From the NCBI RefSeq assembly GCF_000428045.1, contig NZ_ATZE01000009.1, positions 1 through 64,000 on the forward strand: a stretch of 64,000 nucleotides of DNA, in the 5' to 3' direction. The DNA is from Sedimenticola selenatireducens DSM 17993. Its GTDB lineage: Bacteria; Pseudomonadota; Gammaproteobacteria; Chromatiales; Chromatiaceae. Position numbers and translations under genes: made by a program. The notes beneath the pieces were generated by a model, which was not told the origin of the DNA, ran no database searches, and saw nothing but the letters and a program-made list of their open reading frames with translations. This document shows positions 9,869 to 21,292 of the stretch, one piece after another. Positions within the stretch are counted from its first letter, which is position 1; each line of letters starts with the position of its first letter.

Positions 9869-11275
9869 TCATCTTTTGGTCTTATCACCTTCGTGAATGC
9901 CGCCCCGGGTGAGCAGAGCAGGGTCCAGCAGCCGCTTCAGTTCCGCACGGCTGAGGCTGGTCTGCTCCTCGGCGACATCCACTACCGTACGTCCTTCCCG
10001 GTAGGCCTGCTTGCAGATCTCAGCCGCCTTCAGATAACCGACTATCGGATTGAGGGCGGTAACCAGAATTGGGTTCATAGCGAGACGTTGCTGCAATTTC
10101 TCCTCGTGGACCTTGAATCCCTCAATCGCTTTTTCCGCCAGCAGGCTGGATGCGTTGGCGAGCAGTTCAATGCTCTGCAGCAGGTTGTAGGCAATCAGGG
10201 GCAGCATGGTATTGAGCTGAAAGCTGCCTGACTGACCCGCCATGGCAATCGTGGCGTCATTGCCAACCACCTGTGCCGAGACCATCATAACCGCCTCGGG
10301 AATAACCGGATTGATCTTTCCCGGCATGATACTGGATCCCGGTTGCAGGGCGGTCAGTTCAATTTCGCCCAGTCCGGCAATCGGGCCGCTGTTCATCCAG
10401 CGCAGGTCATTGGCGATCTTGTGCAGGCTGATGGCCGTGACCCGCAGTTGTCCCGAGAGCTCGACCGCGCTGTCCTGACTGCTCAGCCCCTCCATGAGCG
10501 ATGGCTTGGGGGTGAGAGACAGGCCGGTGTCACCGCCCAGCCTCTGGATGATGCGTCGGGAAAACTCAGGGTGGGCGTTGATCCCGGTGCCCACCGCTGT
10601 TCCCCCCAGTGGCAGTTGTTGAATCCGCCGCCGACACTCCTGTACACGGTCGATGTCGTGATCGATCTGACTGGCCCAAGCGGTAAGCTCCTGGCCCATG
10701 GTGATTGGCATGGCATCCATCAGGTGGGTACGTCCGGTCTTGCAGACGGATTCCAGTACATGGGCGCGCTGCTTTATGGTGTCAGACAATTGCCGCAGGG
10801 CGGGCACCAGTTGCTGCTCCAGGGCGAGGGCTGCACTCAGGTGGATCATGCCGGGAATGACATCGTTACTGCTCTGGCACATGTTGACATGATCGTTCGG
10901 GTGGACCACCGTGCCGCCCTGCTGACCGGCAAGCGTGGCGATGACTTCATTCAGGTTCATATTACTGCTGGTTCCCGACCCGGTCTGGAACACATCAACC
11001 GGAAACTGATCCATGGGTATGGCCTCAAGCAATCGGTTGGTGGCCTTGTTGATGGCTTCGGCAACAGTTGGCGCGAGCAGTCCCAGTTCCCGGTTGGTCT
11101 CCGCAGCCGCCCGCTTGATTAGCAATCCAGCCTGGATAAAACGCCGCGGCAGGCGGATACCACTGACAGGGAAATTGTCTACGGCCCGCTGGGTCTGGGC
11201 GCCATACAGGGCAGCGGCAGGCACTTTCAGCTCGCCCATGCTGTCTTTTTCGATGCGATAGTCTGATTCTGTCAC
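9869..11275 (-). CDS. fumC: Class II fumarate hydratase
   Basis: Interconverts fumarate and L-malate in the TCA cycle; soluble homotetramer. The 468-residue length is normal. Visible motifs are LYGAQTQRAVDNF near the N-terminus, the substrate-site segment GSGTSSNMNLNEVIA, GRTHLMDAMPITMGQE with the catalytic-region histidine, and the superfamily loop GSSIMPGKINP. The SGTSSNMN form is typical of the FumC1-like group, and the spacing does not suggest aspartase. The start is GTG at 11275 with AGGAG upstream. No neighbour is functionally linked apart from general carbon metabolism. Confidence 0.93.
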   Translation of the reverse strand: MTESDYRIEKDSMGELKVPAAALYGAQTQRAVDNFPVSGIRLPRRFIQAGLLIKRAAAETNRELGLLAPTVAEAINKATNRLLEAIPMDQFPVDVFQTGSGTSSNMNLNEVIATLAGQQGGTVVHPNDHVNMCQSSNDVIPGMIHLSAALALEQQLVPALRQLSDTIKQRAHVLESVCKTGRTHLMDAMPITMGQELTAWASQIDHDIDRVQECRRRIQQLPLGGTAVGTGINAHPEFSRRIIQRLGGDTGLSLTPKPSLMEGLSSQDSAVELSGQLRVTAISLHKIANDLRWMNSGPIAGLGEIELTALQPGSSIMPGKINPVIPEAVMMVSAQVVGNDATIAMAGQSGSFQLNTMLPLIAYNLLQSIELLANASSLLAEKAIEGFKVHEEKLQQRLAMNPILVTALNPIVGYLKAAEICKQAYREGRTVVDVAEEQTSLSRAELKRLLDPALLTRGGIHEGDKTKR

Positions 11276-11542
11276 CCTTCTGCTCCTGGCTGTTAACTCA
11301 CTGACTGGGTAAGCCGCTACCTGTCTACACTATAGTATGAACCCTATTGCTGAAAAATCTGGTACAGCCACCGGAGGGGGGGGGCTGATGCAATCCGCCG
11401 TAAATTTAATCTGAACGAACTGCCCAACTGTTTTGATTGGAAGATAGGATGAAACATTACCTTCGTGATCACCGGCTGACTTTAATATTCAATCCAAACC
11501 GGCTATTCTCGAGCCCATTGACCACCAGCACAGGATTGACAG

Positions 11543-12010
11543 ATGAACGTAGAACAGTTTCAGCAGTTGTTAAAACCGATCACCGACCTGGTTTCCGGAA
11601 TGCCGGTCGACAAGAACCTTGAGACCGCACTGGAGGAGAGGTTTCCCGCTGGAAGCGAGCTGTTTGATGCTGTCGACAAGGCCTGTCACGAGGCGATTGC
11701 CGCCGGCTGGATGTGCGCCCAGGGCGGTGAGGGAAGACGCTTCGGCAGAGTAATCGAGGCCTCGGATGACACCGGACGCCTGAGTGTCGATGTGGTCGAT
11801 CTGATCGATATTGCCGGCCCTCATCATCGCCACCCGCTGGGAGAAATCTGTATGGTATTGCCAGTGACGGAAGGTGCACTGTTCGATGGCAGGCCACGCG
11901 GCTGGTGTGTCTATGGACCGGACTCCCAGCACCGGCCCACCGTGTCCCATGGCCAGGCGCTGGTTCTCTATCTGTTGCCCGAGGGCCAGATTGAGTTCAC
12001 CCGCAGTTGA
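11543..12010 (+). CDS. DUF4863 / 4-hydroxylaminobenzoate lyase (PnbB)-like protein
   Basis: Soluble protein of 155 residues. The central segment GRVIEASDDTGRLSVDVVDL, the histidine cluster GPHHRHPLGEICMVLPV and the final VLYLLPEGQIEF resemble the DUF4863 family, which includes PnbB, the enzyme releasing ammonium from 4-hydroxylaminobenzoate. The small beta-rich shape with clustered His/Glu is cupin-like. No other nitroaromatic-degradation genes are present, so the true substrate is uncertain. The start at 11543 is the first ATG that keeps the family length. Confidence 0.55.
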   Translation: MNVEQFQQLLKPITDLVSGMPVDKNLETALEERFPAGSELFDAVDKACHEAIAAGWMCAQGGEGRRFGRVIEASDDTGRLSVDVVDLIDIAGPHHRHPLGEICMVLPVTEGALFDGRPRGWCVYGPDSQHRPTVSHGQALVLYLLPEGQIEFTRS

Positions 12011-12066
12011 AGCGATACGGGAATATGGGTTGGCCGGCTGGTCCCGATGGGGTCAGCCGAACACCG

Positions 12067-12573
12067 TCAGGTGGTTTCGCGGGGAATATCGTAGAGCGGA
12101 TATAAATCTTCTTCCTCGGTCTTGATGCGGGCAGCCAGGGCGCCGCCGATCTGTTCCAGTTCACCGAGGAACTGTGTCTCCATCCCTTCATCCCAGGGCC
12201 AGACATCGTAGTGATCAATAAATTGATTCACCGCCTTACCGATGTGGCGCATGTCGGTGCGCATTTTCTTCACGACCTTGTACTGTTCACTGTTGCTTTC
12301 CAGACAATGCGTCAGGTAGACATAGAGTTTTACGTTTTCTAGCAGGATGTGCTGGTGGAACAGGGTCTTGAAGTGATTGAGTTCTGTGCGTACTTCACTG
12401 AAGTGTTGGGCCCGGGCGCTTTTCTCCACCTGCATGTAGTGCATCAATAGCGTCTTGTGGTCTTCCTTCAGGTCGGCAATCAGATCGGCATCGTAAGAGA
12501 TGGTGGTATCCGGTGCGGTTACTTCCTTGGCGGGTTCTAACGGCTTCCGCTTTCTCTTGAAAAAACTGAACAT
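12067..12573 (-). CDS. Hemerythrin-domain protein
   Basis: Protein of 168 residues whose helical bundle carries the hemerythrin/HHE pattern: DHKTL (His39), FHQHILLEN (His73, His75, Glu79), HIGKAVNQFIDHYD and a final EEEDLYPLYD. Such domains hold a non-heme di-iron site that binds O2 or responds to NO/redox. The N-terminus is a basic stretch (FFKRKRKP) with no signal peptide, so a cytoplasmic location is likely. Function (oxygen storage, sensing or iron repair) cannot be told from sequence. Confidence 0.85.
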   Translation of the reverse strand: MFSFFKRKRKPLEPAKEVTAPDTTISYDADLIADLKEDHKTLLMHYMQVEKSARAQHFSEVRTELNHFKTLFHQHILLENVKLYVYLTHCLESNSEQYKVVKKMRTDMRHIGKAVNQFIDHYDVWPWDEGMETQFLGELEQIGGALAARIKTEEEDLYPLYDIPRETT

Positions 12574-13083
12574 GTTTCCACCTGGCTATGCGTACGGGAT
12601 TTGGCGAACCGTCATCCCTGACCCAAAGTCAGAAGAGTTTATACCACAGGTCGCCGGTACTGGGGATGGGGGGATTTTTAACCGTGCCGAGCATAAGCGT
12701 ATTTGTGTGACCAGCATCAGATATTGGTAGTTCCGGCCGATTGGCGTGGATTAAGCGAAGCACTAATCCGTTGACAGTTGTGTGAGTTGCCGTTCGTTGC
12801 CAATCAGATCCGCCAATCACACTCCTGATCTGAGAAACACCCTTCCCTGGTAGAGTGCTGCTCGGTGCAGCGTACAAGTGCACAGATATAGATCAGTACT
12901 CGAATAGTGTAATCTGTAAATGTAGTTAGACGCATATTTGGAATTTGTATATAAGATGCATTTAATATATTGATATTCCGTCAGGTGCGTGATATATAAA
13001 ATATGTATTTGAAATATTTTTTTAGCAGGCTGTCGATACTGTCCTGTTAAGCAGCGTGATGTGTCGACAGGAGGAGTGTTGAA
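12574..13083. other. Intergenic region with palindromic repeat and AT-rich promoter region
   Basis: The first part has a repeat bounded by GATTGGCG at 12739-12746 and its inverse at 12811-12818, enclosing the palindrome GGATTAAGCGAAGCACTAATCC-like core. The second part (about 12890-13020) is strongly AT-rich and holds a sigma-70-like promoter. No gene is supported. Confidence 0.6.
12970..12998 (+). promoter_or_regulatory. Sigma-70-like promoter for the flavin reductase gene
   Basis: TTGATA at 12970-12975 and TATATA at 12993-12998 are separated by exactly 17 bp, 85 bp upstream of the ATG of the FNR-family gene. The surroundings are AT-rich. Assigned by sequence match only. Confidence 0.55.
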
Positions 13084-13833
13084 ATGGTCAGTCCCAGACA
13101 TCCGGTGATTCTTAAAGAGAAGCGGGAACTTGCACCCAATACGCTTGAGCTGACCTATGTGCGTGAGGATGAGGCGGCGATCAGTTATCTTCCGGGACAG
13201 TTTTTTTCCATCGATTTCAAGCACCAGGGAGAGGAGAAGAGTCGCAGCTACAGTGCTGCCGGGCGGGTAGCCGATCTGAAAAACAACCGGGAATTCCGCT
13301 TTGCCATTACGGCCGTGTCCAACGGAGCTGCCTCGAACTACTTTTTTAATGCCAATCCGGGTGACCGGGCGAAAATGAGCGGCCCGTTTGGTGCCCTGGT
13401 GCTACCGCGCGTGGACCCGGTCCGATATCTCCTGATTGGCACCGGCACCGGCGTGGCGCCCTATCGGGCGATGCTGCCCGAGCTGGAACGGCGCATGTCG
13501 CAGAATCCGGATTTGCGGGTGGAACTGGTGATGGGCGTCAGAAACCCGCAAGAGCTGATTTACGGGACTGAATTCGCCACGCTGGCCAAGGATTATCCGG
13601 GCTTCAGCTTTCACGCCTGCTACAGTCGTCGGATGCCCGAGACACCCCAGGACCATGAGCACGACGGGCGGGTGAACTGCCTGTTTGAGCAACTGGATGT
13701 CGATCCACAGCGGGATATGGCGTATCTGTGCGGTAATCCGGATATGGTGGACGAGTCGGCAGCCTGGTTCATGGAGCGGGAATTCTCGGCGAAAAACCTG
13801 AAGCGGGAAAAGTACAAGTTCTCGACCTTCTGA
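13084..13833 (+). CDS. Ferredoxin--NADP+ reductase-family flavoprotein
   Basis: Soluble 249-residue FAD/NAD(P) oxidoreductase. The FAD domain has the RSYSAAG motif (about 58) with the GQFFSIDF segment before it, and the nucleotide domain has GTGTGVAPYRAML and CGNPDMVDES. It lacks a ferredoxin or globin domain, so it resembles plant-type/FpR-like reductases that pass electrons between NAD(P)H and a separate carrier. AGGAGGAG precedes the ATG by about 10 bases. The C-terminus KYKFSTF ends in an aromatic residue, as in many FNRs. The partner carrier is not evident nearby. Confidence 0.85.
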   Translation: MVSPRHPVILKEKRELAPNTLELTYVREDEAAISYLPGQFFSIDFKHQGEEKSRSYSAAGRVADLKNNREFRFAITAVSNGAASNYFFNANPGDRAKMSGPFGALVLPRVDPVRYLLIGTGTGVAPYRAMLPELERRMSQNPDLRVELVMGVRNPQELIYGTEFATLAKDYPGFSFHACYSRRMPETPQDHEHDGRVNCLFEQLDVDPQRDMAYLCGNPDMVDESAAWFMEREFSAKNLKREKYKFSTF

Positions 13834-13946
13834 TCGACCAAGGGAGTCAACCAACAAGCAGCGTTGTAGCGATGCTCTTGCAAGAGTTGCTTTAGCTTCG
13901 ACCCGCGCCCGTCGGTGGGGGCAATTTCGCGGCGAGGGCACCGCAT

Positions 13947-14615
13947 CTACCGGTAGGGTTGACCACCCTCCTGGCCGCTGTCACTGCTTTTTTCATCCTC
14001 CTTTCCACGCAACAGCTTGATCTGGAACAGCACGTTGCGCTCCTCCTCCTCCAGGACCGACTCGATGTAACGGATGGTGTCCCGATAGCGCGGGATGATG
14101 TTGTACTTCAGCGCATTGACTCGTTTCTGTGCCTTGCGCTGCTCGGCCATGAGGCGGCTCAGGGCCATCTCGGATTCACCCAAACGGGTCAGCAGCAGGG
14201 CGGTGTTGGTCAGCTCCTTGCGTGTCTCGTCAAAACTGGTATCGGTACCCAGCAGCCCAACCGGCTCCATGGGTAATCGTTCCGTGGAGATGGCGGGGTA
14301 TTCGACACCCATGCTGCGTTTGGGAATGATGTTGATTTGTAGTGTGGGGGCAATACCCAGTCCCGCTTGCTGCAGGGCGCGGCTGCCCATGCGCAGGTGA
14401 GCCATGCCCAGCCAGTGGTAAGCGGATTTGATGGCGGCATGGGTCTTTGATCGCAGCTGTTGGTACTCACCGACCCGCTCATACACCAGTCGTGTCAGCA
14501 GCTCCCGTTTCCGTTCCAGCAGGGCGTGACCATCCTCCAGGAAGCGGGTCTGCTTTCTCAGTTCAAGCAGGGTGTTCTTGGTCGGTGGAACCTTGATCAG
14601 CTGGTGGCGGCTCAT
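13947..14615 (-). CDS. atpD: V/A-type ATPase subunit D (central stalk)
   Basis: Coiled-coil rotor shaft of the V1/A1 sector, 222 residues. Long N- and C-terminal helices (LLELRKQTRFLEDGHALLERKRELL and RVNALKYNIIPRYRDTIRYIESVLEEEER) are the family hallmarks; the ALKYNIIP motif is diagnostic. It is the last gene of the nine-gene operon, 22 bp after subunit B. The C-terminal tail (about 200-222) is basic, then acidic and glycine-rich. Confidence 0.93.
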   Translation of the reverse strand: MSRHQLIKVPPTKNTLLELRKQTRFLEDGHALLERKRELLTRLVYERVGEYQQLRSKTHAAIKSAYHWLGMAHLRMGSRALQQAGLGIAPTLQINIIPKRSMGVEYPAISTERLPMEPVGLLGTDTSFDETRKELTNTALLLTRLGESEMALSRLMAEQRKAQKRVNALKYNIIPRYRDTIRYIESVLEEEERNVLFQIKLLRGKEDEKSSDSGQEGGQPYR

Positions 14616-14637
14616 ATTGTTCGGATGACTCCCTTGG

Positions 14638-16013
14638 CTACTTGTCGGACCGGTGGTACTTGGCCAGATCGGTCTCGCTGACCCGGGTTAACATGTCCTT
14701 GGGGAACATACTGAGCAGTTCCCAGGCGAGATTGAGGGTCTCGATAATTGACCGGTCCTCATCCTCTCCCTGACCGATGAATTGGCTGTCGAATGCCTCG
14801 GCAAACTTCAGGTAGCGGCGGTCCCGCTCCGACAGCTCTTCGGCACCGATGATGGCTGCCAGATTGCGTGTCTCCAGAGCCTTGGCATACATGGCATAGA
14901 GTTGGTTGGCCACCCGTGGATGGTCTTCCCGGGTATCATCCTTGCCGATGCCGTCCTTCATCAGGCGTGACAGGGAGGGGGAGATAAAGACCGGTGGATA
15001 GACCCCCTGGTTGTGCAGTTCCCGGCTCAACACGATCTGCCCCTCGGTGATATACCCGGTCAGATCGGGTATCGGGTGGGTGATGTCGTCGGAAGGCATG
15101 GTGACCACCGGCACCAGCGTGACGGAACCGTGGCGATCCTTGATCCGCCCGGAGCGCTCATAGATCTCCGCCAGGTCCGAGTAGAGATAACCGGGATAGC
15201 CCTTGCGCGAGGGCACATCTCCCTTGGCCGTGGCCACTTCACGTAACGCCTCGGCATAGTTGGTCATGTCGGTGAGTACCACCAGCACATGCCGGTCCAG
15301 GTCAAAGGCGAGATATTCGGCCGCGGTCAGCGCTACCCGCGGTAGTGCCAGGCGCTCCACCGGTGGGTCATCGGCCAGATTGATGTACATCACCACATTG
15401 CCCAGCACCCCCGAGTCGGCAAACTCCTCCTGGAAGAAACGGGCGTCCGCATAGGAGACCCCCATGGCGGCAAATACCACCGAAAAGCTGCTCTCCTGAT
15501 CCACCAGTTTGGCCTGTCGGACAATCTGTGCGGCGAGTCGGTTATGCGGCAGGCCGGAGGCGGAGAAGATCGGCAGTTTCTGTCCGCGTACCAGTGAGTT
15601 GAGTCCATCGATGGAGGAGATGCCGGTCTGGATGAATTCACGGGGGTAGGTGCGGGCCGCCGGGTTGATGGCGGAGCCGTTCACGTTGCGTCGCACGTTG
15701 GAGAGGATCGGTGGCCGGTTGTCCTTGGGCTTGCCGATACCGTTGAAGATACGGCCGAGGATCTCCGGTGACAGATTGATCTCCAGTGGCTGATCGAGAA
15801 AACGCACCCAGGTGTTCTCCAGGTCCAGATCGCCGGTGCCTTCGTAGACCTGGATCAGTGCCTCGTCTTCACTGGTGCGAATCACCTGGCCATTGCGCAG
15901 GTTGTTGAGATGATCCCGGATCAGTACCTGGTCACCAAATGCGACATTGGGGGCCTGTTGTACCACCAGCAGACTGCCCTGGGCGGATGAGGCGGTGCGA
16001 TACTCTCTGGCGC

Positions 16014-16017
<4 letters not shown>
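14638..16017 (-). CDS. atpB: V/A-type ATPase subunit B (non-catalytic)
   Basis: Non-catalytic nucleotide-binding-fold subunit of the A3B3 head, 459 residues. It has the F/V-ATPase fold with GRIFNGIGKPKDNRP and QTGISSIDGLNSLVRGQKLPIFSASGLPHN but no Walker A lysine motif at the P-loop position (SASGLPHNRLA), as expected for V-type B. YLYSDLAEIYERSG and the IPDLTGYITEGQI segment are also typical. The start overlaps the end of subunit A by 4 bp. Confidence 0.95.
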
Positions 16018-17809
<1,792 letters not shown>

Positions 17810-17813
<4 letters not shown>

Positions 17814-18454
17814 CGCATACTGCTCAGGTTGTCTTGAAGAGTGCCGGCGGGAAAGAGGCGTTCCAGAATCAGCTGATGCAGCCGGTCGGCCAGCCGCTCT
17901 TCGCGGCCCTCAAAGCTGTTGTCGAAGCGGATCAGCCCATCCTCGCTGCTGATGATCACGCCACCCGCACAGGTGATGGGCGTGGTGTTGAGGCTGATCT
18001 GTTTATCCGCCGTTCCAGTCCTGGCGAATTCATCCCATATCGGTTGCACCCGGCTTAGGTCACGTGAGTTGAAGCTGGCCACCAGCTTTTGCCGCTCGAA
18101 ATCCCGTGCCGCGCTGATCATGAGAGAACGCAATAGTGGCAGATAGCTTTTTTCGTCTTCGACCAGGGCGCGAATCCGCTCGCGCAACTGGTTCTTTACC
18201 GTCATCACCAGATTCCAGCGCAGGTGATCCATCTCTTTTTGCAGTTTCAGCTCATGGGCCTGTACCTGTCTTCGAAAGGTGCGCTCCGCATTGGATTTGG
18301 CCAGCAGCACCTCGCGCTCTTCCCGCAGATGCAGCCGTTTGTGCGCCTCCTGCAGGATATTGTCGCGACTGCGTCCGGCCCGTTCGCGGTATTCGACCGC
18401 GAGCCGGTTTGCTCGCTCCAGTATGGCCGATTCAAGTTCATGTACCTGTTCCAT
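17810..18454 (-). CDS. atpE: V/A-type ATPase subunit E (peripheral stalk)
   Basis: Peripheral-stalk subunit of 214 residues. The first 110 residues are a long charged helix (HELESAILERANRLAVEYRERAG, then LREEREVLLAKSNAERTF) that pairs with subunit H, and the C-terminal globular domain has the GGVIISSEDGLIRFDNSFEGRE segment typical of subunit E. It is separated by 2 bp from subunit F and overlaps A by 4 bp. Confidence 0.92.
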
Positions 18455-18456
18455 GA

Positions 18457-18807
18457 CTACTCCTGAGAGATCTGCAGTCCGCCGCCAAGCAGCAACTGCA
18501 GTCTGTCGTCTATCTCACACTGGAAGTTATCCGGGTCGGCCAGGGCGGGGATCTGGGTGACAATGATGTGCCCTCCCTCTGAGCGAACCCGTTTCAACAT
18601 TGGGGAATTGCTATTGGCCAGGGTATGCCCCAGGATGATGAACGCCTTTTCACGCTGTTTAAGCAATTGCTCCAACTGTTGGTCCAGTATCTCGGGCGTG
18701 GGATCGGCCCAGGTCTCGAAACCGATCAACTTGAAACCGTCAGTCAGTGATGCCTCACCCATGAACATCATGCGGGTTGGCGTACCTTGATCATCCACAC
18801 TATTCAT
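18457..18807 (-). CDS. atpF: V/A-type ATPase subunit F
   Basis: Rotor subunit of 116 residues. It has the Rossmann-like beginning MMFMGEASLTDGFKLIGFET and the KAFIILGHTLANSNSPMLKRV segment of the subunit F family, which sits on subunit D and can modulate activity. The N-terminus may start at the Met at about residue 13 (MMFMGE), since family members usually begin directly with this strand. It lies between proteolipid K and stalk E with spacings of 12 and 2 bp. Confidence 0.85.
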   Translation of the reverse strand: MNSVDDQGTPTRMMFMGEASLTDGFKLIGFETWADPTPEILDQQLEQLLKQREKAFIILGHTLANSNSPMLKRVRSEGGHIIVTQIPALADPDNFQCEIDDRLQLLLGGGLQISQE

Positions 18808-18819
18808 AGAAATCCCGGT

Positions 18820-19260
18820 TTACAGTTTGTCCAGCAGCAGAATACTCATCACCAGGCCATAAATGGCGATGCCTTCGGCCAGGCCGAGATAGATCAGGGT
18901 GCGACCGAAGATTTCCGGCTTCTCCGCCAGTACCGCCAGTGAGGCGGCACCGATAGGACCCACGGCAATGCCGGCGGCTACCGTGCTGAATGCGGTGGGT
19001 ATGCCGACGCCGATTAGGCCGAGCCCCATGCCGAGGGAGATCTCGCCGGCCTCGGCAACGGCCGGTGCGGCAGCGGCTTCCTGGATGCCGAAGAAGACCA
19101 GCAGTGCGTGGGCCCCGGCAAACAGCAGCAGATTGCTGCCGATGGCCGGTTTGAACCAGCGGCGGCCGCCGATCCCCCTGCTGGGGTGCAGTTCGATGAG
19201 TATCCCGGTGATGATGAGGCCCAGGATGCCCAGGGTCATCAGTGTGATCAGCCAATACAT
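18820..19260 (-). CDS. atpK: V/A-type ATPase proteolipid subunit K (c-ring)
   Basis: Membrane ring subunit of 146 residues with about four helices (1-23, 41-60, 76-100, 121-145). The ion-carrying glutamate is Glu129 in LGLAEGIAIYG. Aligned with Enterococcus hirae NtpK from memory, the spacing from the Na+ ligand Gln110 to Glu139 (29 residues) is preserved, but the Gln position is Val100 (AGIAVG) and the first-hairpin PGTQG ligand segment is not recognisable. This favours proton rather than sodium coupling, as inference. The first hairpin looks divergent, with a charged stretch HPSRGIGGRRWF between helices. Confidence 0.92.
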   Translation of the reverse strand: MYWLITLMTLGILGLIITGILIELHPSRGIGGRRWFKPAIGSNLLLFAGAHALLVFFGIQEAAAAPAVAEAGEISLGMGLGLIGVGIPTAFSTVAAGIAVGPIGAASLAVLAEKPEIFGRTLIYLGLAEGIAIYGLVMSILLLDKL

Positions 19261-19396
19261 GTGCTTACTCCTTGTGCTTGATATTAGATACGGTCGTGTT
19301 TTTGTTGTGGCGGACAGGGCCCGCCCTGGGTTTTTTCAACGGAGTTGATGGACATGCTTCGCTTCGCCCATCCTGCGGATTTCTGTGAAAATCTGC

Positions 19397-21292
19397 TCAT
19401 TTTGCCCCCTGCAGTGAGAGCTTCAGCGGCTTGAACTCTTCGCCGTCTCCGGAAAAGAAGCGGGAGAATCCCTCGTAATATTCCAGTCGCAGTGCCTGGA
19501 TGGTGACGATGGCACCCTCCAGAATGAGGATGAACAGATTACCGCCGATCACCATCAGCACGTGCCCGGTGCCCTCCATCATCTCGGCCAGCGTGAATAC
19601 TGCAATGGCCAGTGCCACGTGGTTCAGGCTGAAGGCTGCGACACGCAGGAACGACAGGGTGTTGGAGACATAGCCAGTGAGGGTCTCGAAGGTCTCGATG
19701 GTGGCTACCAGCATCCGCTCTCCCGGGGGGGCGTGAATCTCGATCAATTTAAATGCCAGAAGGGTCAGCAGGGTGAAAATACTCAGCGCTGCAGGCAGCC
19801 AGCCAAAACTACCGGACTGGTAAAAATTGTAGGCACCACTCAGCACACTGAGGTAGAGGGTGATGCTGACCACGCCATTGGTGTCAAACAACGCGTGGCT
19901 GATTTCGCCGGAAACCAGACGGTTGTGTATATACAGCAGGCTGATCACCACCATGAAGCCGATGCCCCAGAACAGGGCCATACTGAGCATATAGAGCGGA
20001 TCGGACAGCGGCGCTATCCAGACTGCGTGAAACAGATGCTCATAGCCGAACAGACTGCCGTATAGCAAACCGAACAGCGTGGCCGAGAGACCGGCACAGA
20101 TGACAAACGGGGTGAAACTTTTCAGCCGCTTTCTGCCCAGCCAGGCGGCTAATACGATGACTGCGCCATGTCCCACATCACCGAACATCATGCCGAACAT
20201 GGCAATGAATGAGAGTGCGAAGATCAGGGTGGGATTGATCTCGCCATAGCGCGGTACGCCGTACTGTTTGACCAGCGAGGAGAAGGCGCTGGTGAGCCAG
20301 TTGACCGGCAGATAGGTGGGTACCTCCCGGTGCTCTGCCCGGGACGGTGTGCTTGCGGTGATCTGGAAGGGACTGTCCAGCGTGGTGTGCAGGGCGGATT
20401 CGACCCGTTTCAATTCACGTTCGGGTACCCAGCCGGAGATGATCGCCAGATGGCCCACATTGCGCGCGGCATCCTCCATTGCCACAAAGGATTCGGCCAG
20501 GATCAGCAGATCCCGCGACTGTTCCAGTTGTGCGCGCAGTTCTTCCCCGCAGGCCTGCATTGCCTGCTGGCGCTCTGCCCGCTCCAGGGCGACGGCGTTT
20601 CTGCGCTGTTGCAGATCCGTTCTTATTCTATCCGGCTTGTCATCCAGCTCCGGGGGTATCTCCAGGGCATGAAATCCGGCGGTATCCAGTACCGACCTCA
20701 ACTCCTGTTCCCGAGCCCCCTTGGAACCCATGATAATGACATGGGTGTTGTTGCTGTTCTCCAGATAGCTGAACAGCAGGTAGTCCGCCAGGCCGATGGC
20801 TTCACGCAGCTTTGGGACATTTACGCTGGGTAGCATACCGACATGGAGATCGAGAAACAGCCGCTCACCGTGCAAAAGCGAGAGGTCGATATTCAGCGAA
20901 GCAAAGTTATCCAGCGTCTGCTCGAGCTGATTGAGCATGTGCTCTTCGTCCGTGAGTCGCCGGAAATGTTCCTCGAATGAAGAGCAGCGCTCCCACACCT
21001 CACCCAGCCACTCATTGGTGGTGTTCAGCTCCTGCTCGCTGATGACGCGGGTCGGTGAGATTGACAGGGCCGGCCTGAGCGTGATGTGGGACTCGATTTT
21101 CTGCAGCCGTGAACAGGCCTGGTGATAGAGTTCACGATAGTGCGCGCCGGGAATATTCGGGAAATGCTCGTTGAATCCCTCCTTGCTGCAGGGGCTGAAG
21201 ACGCCCAGTTCGGCCAGGGTGAGCGCGGCCCGCGGCAGGTCATCGGCCAGCAGTTGAATCAGTACCTGTTTCATCGGCAGGGGTCTAAACAC
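19397..21292 (-). CDS. atpI: V/A-type ATPase subunit I (membrane stator)
   Basis: Stator subunit homologous to eukaryotic subunit a, 631 residues. The N-terminal half is soluble with coiled coils and anchors the peripheral stalks; the C-terminal half has about seven membrane helices starting with FALSFIAMFGMMFGDVGHG. The helix NTLSFLRVAAFSLNHVALA carries the conserved arginine that faces the c-ring glutamate during ion transfer. The start at 21292 overlaps the end of subunit C by 8 bp; a Met at residue 7 (MKQVLIQLL) is an alternative. Confidence 0.95.
   Translation of the reverse strand: MFRPLPMKQVLIQLLADDLPRAALTLAELGVFSPCSKEGFNEHFPNIPGAHYRELYHQACSRLQKIESHITLRPALSISPTRVISEQELNTTNEWLGEVWERCSSFEEHFRRLTDEEHMLNQLEQTLDNFASLNIDLSLLHGERLFLDLHVGMLPSVNVPKLREAIGLADYLLFSYLENSNNTHVIIMGSKGAREQELRSVLDTAGFHALEIPPELDDKPDRIRTDLQQRRNAVALERAERQQAMQACGEELRAQLEQSRDLLILAESFVAMEDAARNVGHLAIISGWVPERELKRVESALHTTLDSPFQITASTPSRAEHREVPTYLPVNWLTSAFSSLVKQYGVPRYGEINPTLIFALSFIAMFGMMFGDVGHGAVIVLAAWLGRKRLKSFTPFVICAGLSATLFGLLYGSLFGYEHLFHAVWIAPLSDPLYMLSMALFWGIGFMVVISLLYIHNRLVSGEISHALFDTNGVVSITLYLSVLSGAYNFYQSGSFGWLPAALSIFTLLTLLAFKLIEIHAPPGERMLVATIETFETLTGYVSNTLSFLRVAAFSLNHVALAIAVFTLAEMMEGTGHVLMVIGGNLFILILEGAIVTIQALRLEYYEGFSRFFSGDGEEFKPLKLSLQGAK

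Noticed and set aside
11374-11390. G9 run as a phase-variable tract
   Set aside because: It lies between fumC and the DUF4863-like gene, outside any coding region or recognised promoter.
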